64,000 bases of DNA from Salipiger bermudensis (GCF_019801965.1 NZ_JAHVIA010000006.1:248001-312000), one strand, 5' to 3'. Numbered from the stretch's first letter, positions 1 through 9,668 are shown. Notes: a model not told the origin generated them from the letters alone. Numbers and translations are program-made.

Positions 1-612
1 CGCCGGCTGCCCTCCTGCACGACGCATTTCAGCGTCGTCGACCGTGACGGCATGACCGTCTCGCTGACCCAGACGCTGCTGTCGCTCTTCGGCTCCGGCG
101 TGGTCTCGCCGCAGACCGGGATCCTGCTCAACAACGGCGTCAACTGGTTCGACCCGCGCCCCGGCCGGGTCAATGCGCTGGCGCCCGGCAAGAAGGCGCT
201 GGCGAATTACGCGCCGATGATGATGAGCGGCCCCGGCGAGGACGTGGTCGCGCTCGGTGGCTCGGGCGGGCGCAAGATCCTGCCCGCGGTCTACCAGGCG
301 CTGATCCACATTGCGGATTACGGCTTCTCGCTCGAAGACGCCATCGCGGCCCCGCGCTTCGACAGCTCCGCGCCGCCGACCGTGGTGGCCGACGCCCGGC
401 TCGGAGACGAGATCATCGCGACGCTGGCGTCGAAATACCCGGTGGTGCTGGCCGAGCGCATGGATCACCCGAACCATTTCACCACTCTCGGCGCGGTGCG
501 GCACCTCGGCGCGCGCAACGAGGGCATGGCCGAGCCCTGGCACCCCTGGGCAGACGCGGTCGCGGAGGGAGAGCCGCTGTTCCCCGAAACCGGCGCTTAC
601 AGGAAAGACTGA
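1..612 (+). CDS. ggt: gamma-glutamyltransferase, C-terminal (small subunit) part
   Basis: The gene enters from the left edge already in frame and 203 residues are visible. The first visible codons read RRLPSC followed by TTHFSVVD, which is the autoproteolytic site of gamma-glutamyltranspeptidases (Ntn-hydrolases). The nucleophile and new N-terminus of the small subunit would be the first Thr, codon 19-21. The family-typical GILLNN..NWFDP substrate-loop region and a glycine-rich GGSGGRKI segment follow. Nearly the whole small subunit is therefore present, while the large subunit and any signal peptide lie outside the window. Family role: hydrolysis or transfer of gamma-glutamyl groups, usually in the periplasm. 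It sits 3 nt upstream of an amidase gene, so the two are probably co-transcribed. The internal ATG at 52 is not a start. Confidence 0.9.
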   Translation, partial: RRLPSCTTHFSVVDRDGMTVSLTQTLLSLFGSGVVSPQTGILLNNGVNWFDPRPGRVNALAPGKKALANYAPMMMSGPGEDVVALGGSGGRKILPAVYQALIHIADYGFSLEDAIAAPRFDSSAPPTVVADARLGDEIIATLASKYPVVLAERMDHPNHFTTLGAVRHLGARNEGMAEPWHPWADAVAEGEPLFPETGAYRKD

Positions 613-615
613 CAC

Positions 616-2028
616 ATGACACCGACCGATCCGCTCTGGAGCCTTCCCGCAACCCAGATCGCGGCGCTTGTGCGCAGCGGGGCGGTCAGCGCGACCGAGG
701 TCGCCGCCGCCGCGCTCGAGCGCCTCGAGGCGGTCAACCCGGCGATCAACGCCGTGGTGGAGTATCGCCCGGACGAGGTTCTCGCCGCCGCCAGCCGCAT
801 CGACACCATGATCGCGGCGGGTGAGGATCCGGGGCACCTGGCCGGGGTGCCGGTGACCATCAAGGTCAATGCCGATCAGGCGGGCTATGCGACGACCAAC
901 GGCCTGACCTCGCAGGCCGGCCTGATCGCCAAGACCGACAGCCCCTTCGTGGCCAGCATGCTGCGCGCCGGCGCGCTGCCTCTGGGGCGCACCAACATGC
1001 CCTGTTTCGGCTACCGGTGGTTCACCAACAATCTCGTCCACGGCCACACCTACAATCCGCGCAACCGGGCCCTGACGCCGGGGGGCTCCTCGGGCGGGGC
1101 AGGGGCCGCGGCAGCGGCGGGGATCGGCGCCATCGCGCATGGCACCGACATCGCCGGCTCGATCCGCTACCCGGCCTATGCCTGCGGCATTCACGGCCTG
1201 CGCCCGAGCCTCGGGCGGGTGCCGGCCTACAATGCCTCGAGCCCGGACCGTCCGGTCGGGGCGCAGCTGATGGCGGTCTCCGGGCCGCTGGCGCGGACGG
1301 TGGCGGATCTGCGGCTCGGCTTCGAGGTGATGGCGGGGCCAGATCCGCGCGATCCGTGGTCGGTTCCGGTGCCGCTGACGGGGCCTGCGGTGGCCCGGCG
1401 CGCGGCGCTTTGCCTGCGCCCCGATGGCATGGAGACAGCGCCCGAACTGGAGGCGGAGCTGCGCGCCGCGGCGGAGAAGCTGCGCGATGCCGGCTGGCAG
1501 GTCGACGAGCTCGACAGCCTGCCGCCGATCGCCGACGCGGTCACGGTGCAGCTCACGCTCTGGATGGGAGACGGTTACGAGGCGCAGGTCGCCGCCGCCG
1601 AAGCCGAGGGCGATCCCGGCGCCATCGCCGCGCTGCGCGGCCAGCGCCGCCTGGCCGAGCAGATCGACAAGGAGGCCTTCTCGCGCGCGCTGATCTCGCG
1701 CATCGGAATCGCCCGCGCCTGGGCGGAATTCCTCGAGCGCTACCCGGTCGTGCTGCTGCCGCCCTCGGCGGACCTGCCCTTTGCCGACAATCTTGACCTG
1801 AAAGGGGAGGCCGACTATCAGCGCGTCTGGACATCTCAGATGGCGATGATCGGCTTGCCGGTCGGGGGCATGCCGTCGCTCTGCCTCGCGACGGGTGCGA
1901 CGGAAGACGGCACGCCGCTCGGGATCCAGCTGGTCTCCGCGCGCTACCGCGAAGATGTGGTGCTGGATGCGGCGGAGGCGATCGAGGCCCGCGGGGCGCG
2001 GGTGAGCATCGCGACGCCGCTCGACTGA
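616..2028 (+). CDS. amidase-signature family amidase
   Basis: A 470-aa amidase of the amidase-signature superfamily, which hydrolyses C-N amide bonds; the substrate cannot be told. The Ser-cisSer-Lys triad is visible: Lys83 in GVPVTIK, cis-Ser158 in the GGSSGG glycine loop, and nucleophile Ser182 in GTDIAGSIR. The 158-to-182 spacing of 24 residues is the usual one. There is no signal peptide, so it is probably cytoplasmic. The start follows the ggt stop by 3 nt, with an AGGAAAG ribosome-binding site inside the end of ggt, which points to translational coupling. A GntR regulator follows 46 nt downstream on the same strand, and a second, different amidase lies beyond it on the other strand. The pairing of GGT and amidases suggests use of amide- or gamma-glutamyl-containing nitrogen compounds (inference). 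Confidence 0.9.
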   Translation: MTPTDPLWSLPATQIAALVRSGAVSATEVAAAALERLEAVNPAINAVVEYRPDEVLAAASRIDTMIAAGEDPGHLAGVPVTIKVNADQAGYATTNGLTSQAGLIAKTDSPFVASMLRAGALPLGRTNMPCFGYRWFTNNLVHGHTYNPRNRALTPGGSSGGAGAAAAAGIGAIAHGTDIAGSIRYPAYACGIHGLRPSLGRVPAYNASSPDRPVGAQLMAVSGPLARTVADLRLGFEVMAGPDPRDPWSVPVPLTGPAVARRAALCLRPDGMETAPELEAELRAAAEKLRDAGWQVDELDSLPPIADAVTVQLTLWMGDGYEAQVAAAEAEGDPGAIAALRGQRRLAEQIDKEAFSRALISRIGIARAWAEFLERYPVVLLPPSADLPFADNLDLKGEADYQRVWTSQMAMIGLPVGGMPSLCLATGATEDGTPLGIQLVSARYREDVVLDAAEAIEARGARVSIATPLD

Positions 2029-2074
2029 TCGCGGTGAGGGCGGGGCCGGCGGCGGCCCCGAGGGGAGGACGAGG

Positions 2075-2761
2075 ATGAGCATCAACAAGCTGCGCCCGGT
2101 GCAAAGACAATCCACCGAGGCGCTGGTGACGGAGCATCTTCGCGATTTCATCCTCTCGGGCGATGTCGCTCCCGGTGGCCGGCTGACCGAGAATGCGCTT
2201 GCCGAACAGCTTGGCGTTGCCCGCTCGACCGTCCGCATGGGGCTGCAACGGCTCGCGGTCGAGGGCATCGTGGTGCAGATCCCCTATACCGGCTGGGAGG
2301 TCGCCTCGCTCAGCGCCGAGGATGTCTGGGAGCTCTGGACCCTGCGCGGCAGCCTCGAGAGCCTGGCGTCGCGCCTCGCGGCGGGCCGTTCCGAGCCTGA
2401 GGTTTACGATGCGCTCGAAGCGGCGTTTGCGGCGCTCGAGGCGGCCTGCGCCAGCGGCGACCGGCGTCGGATGAACGAGGCGGATTTCGCGCTGCACCGT
2501 GCCATCGTCGACAGCGCCGGCCACAAGCGCCTCGCGACACAGTACCGGCTCGTCGAGCAGCAGGTGCGGCTCTTCATCGCCACCAGCAACGAGCACGTGG
2601 CCTCCGGCCCGGAAGACATCATCGCACAGCACGCGCCACTGATCGCGGCGCTTCGGGCGCGCGATCCGGAAGCGGCCGCGGGTGCTGCGTGGGAGCACGA
2701 CCAGAGCGAGGGCGCCCGCCTGATGCAATGGCTCGAGCGCCGAGACGGCGCCGACAGCTAG
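2075..2761 (+). CDS. GntR family transcriptional regulator (FCD domain)
   Basis: A 228-aa regulator of the FadR subfamily. An N-terminal winged helix (about residues 12-78, with the LAEQLGVARSTVRMGLQRLAVEGIV recognition region) is followed by an all-helical FCD ligand-binding domain (about 90-215). Such proteins usually repress neighbouring catabolic operons and are released by a carboxylate metabolite. The start is set by a GGGGAGGACGAGG ribosome-binding site directly upstream. It lies at the end of the ggt-amidase unit and faces the amidase at 2859-4334, so it probably controls one or both. Ligand unknown. Confidence 0.9.
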   Translation: MSINKLRPVQRQSTEALVTEHLRDFILSGDVAPGGRLTENALAEQLGVARSTVRMGLQRLAVEGIVVQIPYTGWEVASLSAEDVWELWTLRGSLESLASRLAAGRSEPEVYDALEAAFAALEAACASGDRRRMNEADFALHRAIVDSAGHKRLATQYRLVEQQVRLFIATSNEHVASGPEDIIAQHAPLIAALRARDPEAAAGAAWEHDQSEGARLMQWLERRDGADS

Positions 2762-2858
2762 CGCGGCGCTGTCCCGTCAGGAGGCGGCTGAGAGCCGAGC
2801 GGCCGGCCTAGCGTCTTGTTCTATTCGCCGCCGGCGCTGCAGGAACTTTCCCTTGCCA

Positions 2859-4334
2859 TCAGAGCCGCGTGACGTGCACGGCTGGCAGCTCGCCCGACAT
2901 CCATTTTCCCTCCACCGCGCGCTCGACCTGCGCCGCGAGCTGCAGCAGCAGCCCGTCGGCGCCCTGCGCCGCCTGCGCCTGGATCCCGAGCGGCAGCCCG
3001 TTGGCGTGGCGCCCCATTGGCAGCGAAATCGCGGGCGTGCCGCAGAGATTGTTCAGCGGGGTGTAGGCGAAGAAGCCCCAGAGGTTCTCGAACCAGTCGA
3101 GCGCCGAGGCGGTGTCGGTGGTGGTGAGATACTCGGTGGTGCCGATGGGCGGGGTTTCCCGCGCAGTGACCGGCGTCAGGATGATGTCCCAGGTCTCGTG
3201 GAAGGCACCGAAGGCGCGGGCGGTCTCGTTGAAGTCGAGCTGCATCCGGGTGCGGTCACTGTAGCTGGCGTCGATGCCCTGCTCCCAGATCCGCCTGTTC
3301 ATCGGCTCGATCAGCGCCTCCGGCGGGGTCTCGAGGCCACGCGACTTCAGCAGCGCGTCCACGGTCTGGGCAAAATTGGTGATGTAGCAGGTGGTTTGCG
3401 CCGCGTAGGCGCGGGCGAAATCGACCGTCGGCGCCAGCCACTCGACATGATGCCCGAGCCCTTCCAGCAGCTTCGCGGCCTTCTCGAGCTCCGCGGCGAT
3501 ATGCGGCGTGGCGCGGTAGGGGCCCCATTCATGCGAGACGGCGATGCGAAGTGGCCTGGGATCGCGGGTGATCTGCTCGGTAAAGGGCGTGTCCGGCATC
3601 CAGTAGGGCATGAACTCGCCCGGCGCCCCGCCGCGGCAGGCGTCGACGAAGGTGGCGGTGTCGCGCACGGTGCGGCTGATGCAGCCCTGGGTCGAGACCA
3701 CCGAGGTGAAATCCGAGCCGTAGGGCGCGATGGAAAACGTCCCGCGCGACGACTTGAGCCCGATCGCGCCGCAGGTGCCGGCGGGAATGCGGATCGAGCC
3801 GCCGCCGTCGGTGCCGTGGGCGAGCGGCAGCACGCCCGCGCCGACCATCACCGCCGAGCCGGCGGAGGAGCCGCAGCTGGTGAAGTCGGTGTCCCACGGG
3901 TTGCGCGTGACATAGACCGCCGGGTTCTCGGCGGAGGAACAGCAGCCGAATTCCGGCGTGGTGCTGCGCCCGATGATGTTGAGCCCCGCCGCCTTCATCT
4001 TGGTGACGAGAAACGAATCCGCCTCGGGGCGGTTGCCCTGCATGAACAGCGAACCCTGTTCCTGCAGCCGCCCGGCCATCGTCGGTCCGAGATCCTTGAG
4101 CAGGAAGGGCAGGCCGGCGAAAGGCCCGTCCGGCGCGGCCCCGTTGGCGACCGGATCGGCCACCGCATCGTCGAAGATCTCGATCACGCCGCAGACCGCG
4201 CCGTTGACCCCGGCAATGCCCTCTGCCGCCTGCGCGGCGATCTCGGAGGCGCTCAGCTCCTTGCGGCGCAGCCGCTCTGCGAGGGCCACGCCATCATGGC
4301 TGAACCATTCCTCCCAACTCATGACCTGTGACAT
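2859..4334 (-). CDS. amidase-signature family amidase
   Basis: A 491-aa amidase of the amidase-signature superfamily. Lys80 is in GLPFLLKD. The serine loop is a CGSSAGS variant with cis-Ser156, and the nucleophile Ser180 is in GTDGGGSIR; the Ser-Ser spacing of 24 is canonical. The ATG at 4334 was chosen because a GGGAAGG ribosome-binding site lies upstream of it; an in-frame ATG at 4322 is the alternative. The reading frame stays open far upstream, antisense to the next gene, but that extension has no protein-like features. The protein is convergent with the GntR gene and not closely similar to the amidase at 616-2028, so this is not a recent tandem duplication. Substrate unknown. Confidence 0.9.
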   Translation of the reverse strand: MSQVMSWEEWFSHDGVALAERLRRKELSASEIAAQAAEGIAGVNGAVCGVIEIFDDAVADPVANGAAPDGPFAGLPFLLKDLGPTMAGRLQEQGSLFMQGNRPEADSFLVTKMKAAGLNIIGRSTTPEFGCCSSAENPAVYVTRNPWDTDFTSCGSSAGSAVMVGAGVLPLAHGTDGGGSIRIPAGTCGAIGLKSSRGTFSIAPYGSDFTSVVSTQGCISRTVRDTATFVDACRGGAPGEFMPYWMPDTPFTEQITRDPRPLRIAVSHEWGPYRATPHIAAELEKAAKLLEGLGHHVEWLAPTVDFARAYAAQTTCYITNFAQTVDALLKSRGLETPPEALIEPMNRRIWEQGIDASYSDRTRMQLDFNETARAFGAFHETWDIILTPVTARETPPIGTTEYLTTTDTASALDWFENLWGFFAYTPLNNLCGTPAISLPMGRHANGLPLGIQAQAAQGADGLLLQLAAQVERAVEGKWMSGELPAVHVTRL

Positions 4335-4886
4335 GGCGCGATCCTTCCCGTGCGAGCCGCTGACCGGTTGGCCGCGAAGACGGCGCCGGTCTGGTGGTTT
4401 ACGAGCGTCACCTTGGTGGGCTCGGCCGCAATGTGCAATCTCGGGCGCGCCGTCCCGGGGCCTTGCGGCACGCCTGCCGCTTCTTTCGGCAGGTGCCCCA
4501 AGAGCGGCGGGTCCCGTTCTCCGAGGAGGTGACCTGCGGGTCGCTGCGTGGGTGCATCGCCCGGCCTCAGGTGCCGGTGTCGAACCCGCGCTGGCGGTCC
4601 TGCTGCGCGGCGTGCGGGTGTGACCGACGCGCCGGAGCGAAAGGTCGCAGGCAATTCGGCTGACGACGCGATGAAAGGCGATCGCATTGAGAGTTTTCTT
4701 GCTAAGGTTGGGAGGGCTGCAGGGGCGGCCTTTGTCGGCGGCCTCGAGCAGCGCGCAAGGAAGGAACGGTGCAACATGGTTGGCTCCTGCGGTGACAAAC
4801 GACCAACGGGACGCGGCGCCCCGACAGGCCCGCGAGGGCCTCGCGCAGAGCAGGGCGCGCCCCTCCGGAAACGGATCGCGGATCGG
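4335..4886. other. 552-bp intergenic region, no gene recognised
   Basis: This stretch separates the divergently transcribed amidase and lipoprotein genes and should hold both promoters. Several overlapping open frames cross it on both strands, but none has a convincing ribosome-binding site or recognisable protein. I could not find a good -35/-10 pair. The sequence around 4680-4725 is less GC-rich than its surroundings and is the likeliest promoter area. Confidence 0.4.
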
Positions 4887-6428
4887 ATGCGGCGCTTTGC
4901 CGTGCTCGCGCTCAGCGCCTTGGCGGTCGCGTCCTGTAACGGGACGCAGGAGGAGGTCTTCGCCTTCGACGCGGTCGATCTCGGTGCCCCGGTCCCGCCG
5001 GAGACCTATGCCGGCGACGTGCAGTTCCGTGTCTCCCAGAGCCTTGAGGGCCGCGATGGCGAAGTGCCCTTCGGCCTCTACCTCGGGCTGCGCCCGACCG
5101 GGGAGACGCGGCTCGGCCTCAACGCGCTCGCCGATCTGCGCGGGATCCAATCGGTCTTGCCCGAGCGTCTGTCGGGCCCCATCGATCCGTCGTGCAATCT
5201 CGGGCTGACGGTCGATTTCATCGGCAGCGAGGCGCAGGGCGATACGGTGCGGGCCGGGGCGTCGGTCCGGGCGTCGCTCTACCGCTGCAAGGCGAAGGGA
5301 AGCGCCGAGGAGCAGCGCGGGTGGCGGATGATCTCGCAGACCATCGACGCGGCGGCGCAGGCCCGTGCCGAGCTTGACGGCAATTGCATCCGGCTCAGCC
5401 TGACCGGGCTCGATCTGAAGCCGCGCGGCCTGCTTGGCGGGCTGGCGACTCTGTTTGGCCTGACCGAGAAGGTCCGGGCCGCCTTCCTCGAGGAGACCGC
5501 CCGGGTGCTCGAGGCCAACCCGATCTGCCCCGACCCTCCTGCGCCGGTCTCGTTCTTCGAGCCGCAGTTCGAGGCGCTCGGGATCGAGGAGATCGGCGGC
5601 GGCGGCATCGGCGCCGGGCTCAAGGGCAGCGCCGACATGAGCGCCGAGACGCTGCTCGACACGCTCGCCTGGGCCGGCGAGAAGACGGCGGGCCGCGACG
5701 CGTCGCTGCGGTTCACGGGGCGCGAGGGCAAGGCGGTCGGTCTGTCGCTGGAAGACAGCCTGACGCTGGCCGAAACCGAGATCGACTACGGCATCACGCT
5801 GCAGCTTTCGCCGGCCTCGTCCACGCGCATCGGCATCGACGCCCTGCTCGATCTGCGCGATATCCAGAGCCGCCTGCCGGCGCTGCTCGAAGGCCGGCTC
5901 GTCACCGACAATTGCGGCGGGCGCATCGAGATCGAGTCGTTTGAAACCGAGGCCAGTGACACAACGGTGCTCGCGCGCAGCGCGCTGAAGATGGAGAGCT
6001 ACGAGTGCATTCGGTCCGGCCCGGGCAGCTGGGAGCGCGGCGCACTCGAGGAGACCAAGCAGGCCAACGTCCTGGCGCATGTCTCGGCCGAGCTGGTCGA
6101 TCAATGCGTGGTCTTCCGTCTGCTCGATCTCGAGCGCGACCCGCCCGGGGCGCTCGGCCAGATCCAGACCGGCAGCGGCCGGCTCGCGGCCGCGCGCGCG
6201 CTGGTCTTCGAGGCCATCGAGCTCGTTCTGGAGGAAAGCGCGCTCTGCCCAACGCTGGGTCCGGTGCTGGCGACCTTGCAGCCGCATTTCGCCTACGGGG
6301 CGCCGCAGGAGATCGGCGAGGGCGGCGCGGGCATCGCCATGCAGGGCTCGATCGATCTGAGCCCGGCAACCGTCGTCAAGCTTCTGACCCTGTTCCAGAC
6401 CGAAGGCCTGCTGCCGCCTGCGCCCTAG
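4887..6428 (+). CDS. predicted lipoprotein with two homologous ~240-residue halves
   Basis: A 513-aa protein with no family I recognise. The start was placed at the ATG giving MRRFAVLALSALAVASC, a lipoprotein signal peptide with lipobox AVAS|C and lipidated Cys17; the frame is open upstream to 4548, but that part is arginine-rich and unlike protein. After the anchor the sequence contains two repeats. A80-LADLRGIQS matches A319-LLDLRDIQS, 239 residues apart, and each half also has a VLPERL/RLPALL segment, a short Cys-containing stretch, an LDL-rich strand and a closing GGxGI-x-GS(A/I)D segment. Each half probably forms one domain. It is likely anchored in the outer or inner membrane facing the periplasm. 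It lies 116 nt upstream of a permease gene on the same strand, and the two may be co-expressed. Confidence 0.7.
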   Translation: MRRFAVLALSALAVASCNGTQEEVFAFDAVDLGAPVPPETYAGDVQFRVSQSLEGRDGEVPFGLYLGLRPTGETRLGLNALADLRGIQSVLPERLSGPIDPSCNLGLTVDFIGSEAQGDTVRAGASVRASLYRCKAKGSAEEQRGWRMISQTIDAAAQARAELDGNCIRLSLTGLDLKPRGLLGGLATLFGLTEKVRAAFLEETARVLEANPICPDPPAPVSFFEPQFEALGIEEIGGGGIGAGLKGSADMSAETLLDTLAWAGEKTAGRDASLRFTGREGKAVGLSLEDSLTLAETEIDYGITLQLSPASSTRIGIDALLDLRDIQSRLPALLEGRLVTDNCGGRIEIESFETEASDTTVLARSALKMESYECIRSGPGSWERGALEETKQANVLAHVSAELVDQCVVFRLLDLERDPPGALGQIQTGSGRLAAARALVFEAIELVLEESALCPTLGPVLATLQPHFAYGAPQEIGEGGAGIAMQGSIDLSPATVVKLLTLFQTEGLLPPAP

Positions 6429-6544
6429 ACCACGGGCGCGCGAGCAGTGGCCATGCGCACAGATTGGCTTGGCCGCGCGCCTCGCCGCCTCTAACATCGC
6501 CGAAGCGCCGCCGGTGCGGAGCGCTGAGGAACCGAAAGCAGAGC

Positions 6545-7600
6545 ATGACATCACCACAGGTCGTCACCCCGGACTGGTTCAAGATCATCGTCGGCCTGCC
6601 ACTGGTGATCGCGCTGCTGTATTTCGGACGCGACCTGCTGAAGCTGCTTGCGGTGGCCTTCCTGATCTTCGTGCTGGCCACCGCCTTCACCGACCGGATC
6701 GGCCGGATCTCGATCGGCGGCACCGCGATCTCGGGCTGGAAGGCCAAGGCGCTCGCGCTGATCATCTTCATCACGACGATCTGGCTCTTCACCGTCATCT
6801 CCTCCGCAGCAGCGGAGGAAATCGTCGATGCCTTTCCGAGATACCAGGAGCGCCTCGGGGCACTGCTGGTGCAGATCGAAACGCTGATTGGGCCGCGCGC
6901 CGCCGAGGCGATGCAGCAGGCCGTGGCGGAGCTGCAGGTCGGCTCGCTGCTGGTGTTCCTGGCTGGCGGGCTGATCGGCAGCATGGCGCAGGCCTCGCTG
7001 CTGACACTCTATTTCCTGTTCCTGCTGGTCGAGCGCTCGGATTGGCAGAAGAAGATCAGGTTGCTGTCCTCGCCCGATCCGCAGGGCGCGGATTTCGCGG
7101 TGATCGTCAAGCGCGCGGCGACCGGCATCAAGGACTACATGTGGGTCAACGCCGTCACCAGCGCGATGAGCGGGACGGTGGCCTATGTCGTCTTCCGCCT
7201 GATCGGGCTGGATTTCGCGGCCTTCCTCGCGATCCTGATCTTCTTCGTCGGCTTCATCCCCAATATCGGTGCCTTCATCGGCATCCTGCTGCCCTCGCTG
7301 GTGGCGCTGGCGCAGTTCGACAGCCTGTGGCCCTTTGTCGGAGTGATCGTGCTCTACGGTGGCGCGGATCAGCTCATCAGCAATGTGGTCACGCCGATGA
7401 TGCAGGGCAAGTCGCTCAACATGAGCACCTTCATGATCACCGTGTCGCTGGTGTTCTGGTCGCTGCTCTGGGGCGGGCTGGGCGCGTTCCTCGCGGTGCC
7501 GCTGACGGTGATCGTCATGGTCGTCGCATCCGAGATGCCCAGCCTGCGCTGGCTGGCGGTCCTGCTCTCGCGCGACGGCCAGATCGACCAGCACCGCTAG
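6545..7600 (+). CDS. AI-2E/PerM family transporter
   Basis: A 351-aa integral membrane protein of the AI-2E family transporter group (PerM/UPF0118). Hydrophobic segments lie near residues 12-30, 32-50, 70-90, 140-165, 205-225, 228-255, 265-290 and 300-335, consistent with the family's eight-helix topology. A soluble, amphipathic loop around residues 90-140 is family-typical. The ATG at 6545 is preceded by GAGGAA about 13 nt upstream. Family members are broadly annotated as autoinducer-2 exporters or ion-coupled exporters, and the substrate here is unknown. It is convergent with the SLC13 permease gene; the 210 nt between them hold no clear terminator. Confidence 0.85.
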   Translation: MTSPQVVTPDWFKIIVGLPLVIALLYFGRDLLKLLAVAFLIFVLATAFTDRIGRISIGGTAISGWKAKALALIIFITTIWLFTVISSAAAEEIVDAFPRYQERLGALLVQIETLIGPRAAEAMQQAVAELQVGSLLVFLAGGLIGSMAQASLLTLYFLFLLVERSDWQKKIRLLSSPDPQGADFAVIVKRAATGIKDYMWVNAVTSAMSGTVAYVVFRLIGLDFAAFLAILIFFVGFIPNIGAFIGILLPSLVALAQFDSLWPFVGVIVLYGGADQLISNVVTPMMQGKSLNMSTFMITVSLVFWSLLWGGLGAFLAVPLTVIVMVVASEMPSLRWLAVLLSRDGQIDQHR

Positions 7601-7810
7601 CGGGTGGTCTGCCTGCTGGGCAGGGTGGGGGCGTGGGAGATCCCCGGCGGGCATCGCGTTTCGTGGCAGGGCCGTGGGCCGATGCTCCTGGTCGGCGGTT
7701 AGGTCTGACCGGCGGGCGCGCGCCGGAGCGACGCGCGACCGAAAGACCTCCTCGGCCTTCCCGAAAGGCTCGCGAGAGACGGCGCGCCGCGACCGCGCCC
7801 TGTGCCGGGC

Positions 7811-9592
7811 CTAGCCGTAGAGCCAGAGGATGCCGCCACAGGCGGTGAGCGCGGCCACGAGGTTCATCGCGAGCCCGATCTTCAGGAAGTCCGAGAAGCG
7901 GTAGTTCCCGGCGCCGTAGACCAGCGTGTTGGTCTGGTAGCCGATCGGCGTCGCGAAGCTCGCCGAGGCGCCGAACATCACAGCCATCGTCAGCGCCCGG
8001 GGATCGAGCCCGGTGCTCTCGGCCAGTCCGATGGCGATCGGGGTGAAGACCACGGCGACGGCGTTGTTGGTCACTGTCTCGGTCAGCAGCGAGGCCAGCA
8101 GGTAGACCGCCAGCAGCGCGAAATAGGGAGGAAGCCCGCTGATCGGCGGTGACAGCCAGCCGACCAGAAGGTCGACCGCGCCGGTGTTCTGCAGCGCAAG
8201 CCCGACCACCAGCATGGCGAAGATCAGCACGAGGATTGCGCCGTCGACCGCGCCCCAGGCCTCATCGGCATCAATGCAGCGCAGCATCAGGATGGCCGCC
8301 ACGGCGAGGATCGACAGCGTCGCGATGTCGAGCCACCCGAGCGCCGCCAGCCCGACCACCGCCGCCAGCGCCGCCAGCACCAGCGGCGCCCGGCCACGGC
8401 GGAAGGCGCGGCCGGTGGGGCGGCTGATCGAGACCAGCTGGGCCTCGTCCTCGAGGCTCTCGAAGGCGTTGGCCGGGCCTTCGAGCAGCAGCTTGTCGGC
8501 CGGGCGCAGGCGGACGCTGCCGAGATCCGGGCCCGGAATGTGCTCGTGCCGATGCGCCCCCAGCACCCGCACCCCGAAGCGGCGGCCCAGCGACATGCTG
8601 CGCAGGCTGCGCCCGAGGCTCGGTTTGCGGGGCGAGACGATGACCTCGACAGTGACCAGCTCGGCGTCGGTCTGCTCGCCGCGCCGCAGGCCGATCTTGA
8701 GCGCGGGGTCGTCATGCAGGGTCAGCAGCTCCGAGGTCGGTGCGCGGAAGATCACGGTGTCGCCGGTCTCGAGCACTTGCTCCGCGAGCGGGCCTGGCAG
8801 GGGCTGGCCCTTGCGGCGCAGGCCGGTGACCTTGATGCCGCCGCGGTTGAACGGCGCGACCTCGGCCAGCGGCTTGCCGGCATGGCTGTCATCGGTCAGC
8901 ACCGCTTCCGAGAGGAAGGTGGTCTCGCCCAGCATCTGGTCTGGGTCGCTGGCCTCGCGGTCGGGCAGCAGCCAACGCCCGAGAATGGCGAGGGTCACGC
9001 CGCCGGCGATGGCCACGAGGATGCCCACCGGGGTGATTTCGAAGATGCGGAACGGCTCCAGCCCCTGACCGCGCGCCACGCCATCGACCAGAAGGTTTGT
9101 CGAGGTGCCGATCAGCGTGCAGGTGCCGCCGAGGATGGCGACGTAGCTCAGAGGGATCAGCAGCCGGGTGGCGGATTTGCCGAGCGCGGCGGCGAGGCGG
9201 ATGACCACCGGGATCAGCACCAGCACCACGGGGGTGTTGTTGACGAAGCCGGAGGCCGCGAGTGTGACGCCGAGGATGACCGAGAGCGCCAGCGCCGGGC
9301 GCTCCTGCGCCTGCGCGATCACCAGGTTCGAGATCGCCTCGAGCACCCCTGTCCGCACCAATGCCCCGGAGAGCACGAACATCGCCGCGATGGTCAGCGG
9401 CGCCGGGTTCGAGAACACCGACAGGAGCTCCTCGGGCCCGACATAGCCAAGCGCCACGAACAGCGCCGCAAGCCCTGCGGCCGGCACTTCCGGTGGGTAG
9501 AGCTCGAGCATGAAGAGGGCAAACAGGCCCACGATCAGCGCAAGCGAGATCAGCGCATCATAGCGCTGCATGAGGTCGAGAAAGTCTGTCAT
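7811..9592 (-). CDS. SLC13 (DASS) family permease with central TrkA-C domains
   Basis: A 593-aa inner-membrane permease. N-terminal transmembrane segments include the VNNTPVV and GTSTNLL signatures. A central cytosolic part of about 200 residues holds two RCK/TrkA-C-like domains (roughly residues 205-380), and C-terminal membrane segments contain TVTNNAVAVV and GYQTN. The repeated Asn-Thr/Thr-Asn signatures are the ion/substrate sites of the divalent anion:sodium symporter family. Members with inserted TrkA-C domains are often annotated as sulfate, dicarboxylate or unspecified anion permeases. The start ATG at 9592 has a GGCGGAAG-like ribosome-binding site. The frame stays open upstream through the heptamer repeat at 9669-9814, which begins about 77 nt before the start; I treat that extension as non-coding. 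Confidence 0.88.
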   Translation of the reverse strand: MTDFLDLMQRYDALISLALIVGLFALFMLELYPPEVPAAGLAALFVALGYVGPEELLSVFSNPAPLTIAAMFVLSGALVRTGVLEAISNLVIAQAQERPALALSVILGVTLAASGFVNNTPVVLVLIPVVIRLAAALGKSATRLLIPLSYVAILGGTCTLIGTSTNLLVDGVARGQGLEPFRIFEITPVGILVAIAGGVTLAILGRWLLPDREASDPDQMLGETTFLSEAVLTDDSHAGKPLAEVAPFNRGGIKVTGLRRKGQPLPGPLAEQVLETGDTVIFRAPTSELLTLHDDPALKIGLRRGEQTDAELVTVEVIVSPRKPSLGRSLRSMSLGRRFGVRVLGAHRHEHIPGPDLGSVRLRPADKLLLEGPANAFESLEDEAQLVSISRPTGRAFRRGRAPLVLAALAAVVGLAALGWLDIATLSILAVAAILMLRCIDADEAWGAVDGAILVLIFAMLVVGLALQNTGAVDLLVGWLSPPISGLPPYFALLAVYLLASLLTETVTNNAVAVVFTPIAIGLAESTGLDPRALTMAVMFGASASFATPIGYQTNTLVYGAGNYRFSDFLKIGLAMNLVAALTACGGILWLYG

Positions 9593-9668
9593 CGGTCTTC
9601 CGCCTGCTCGTCGGACATAACGTCGATCTGTTTGGAAGGTTGCGCAAGGGGGAGCGATTGTCAGGGGT

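Noticed and set aside
4335-6557. A 1232-codon open minus-strand frame joined to the amidase gene
   Set aside because: It runs antisense to the lipoprotein gene, is Arg/Ala/Gly-rich and has no ribosome-binding site or family motif. High GC content keeps such frames open. The amidase start at 4334 is sufficient.
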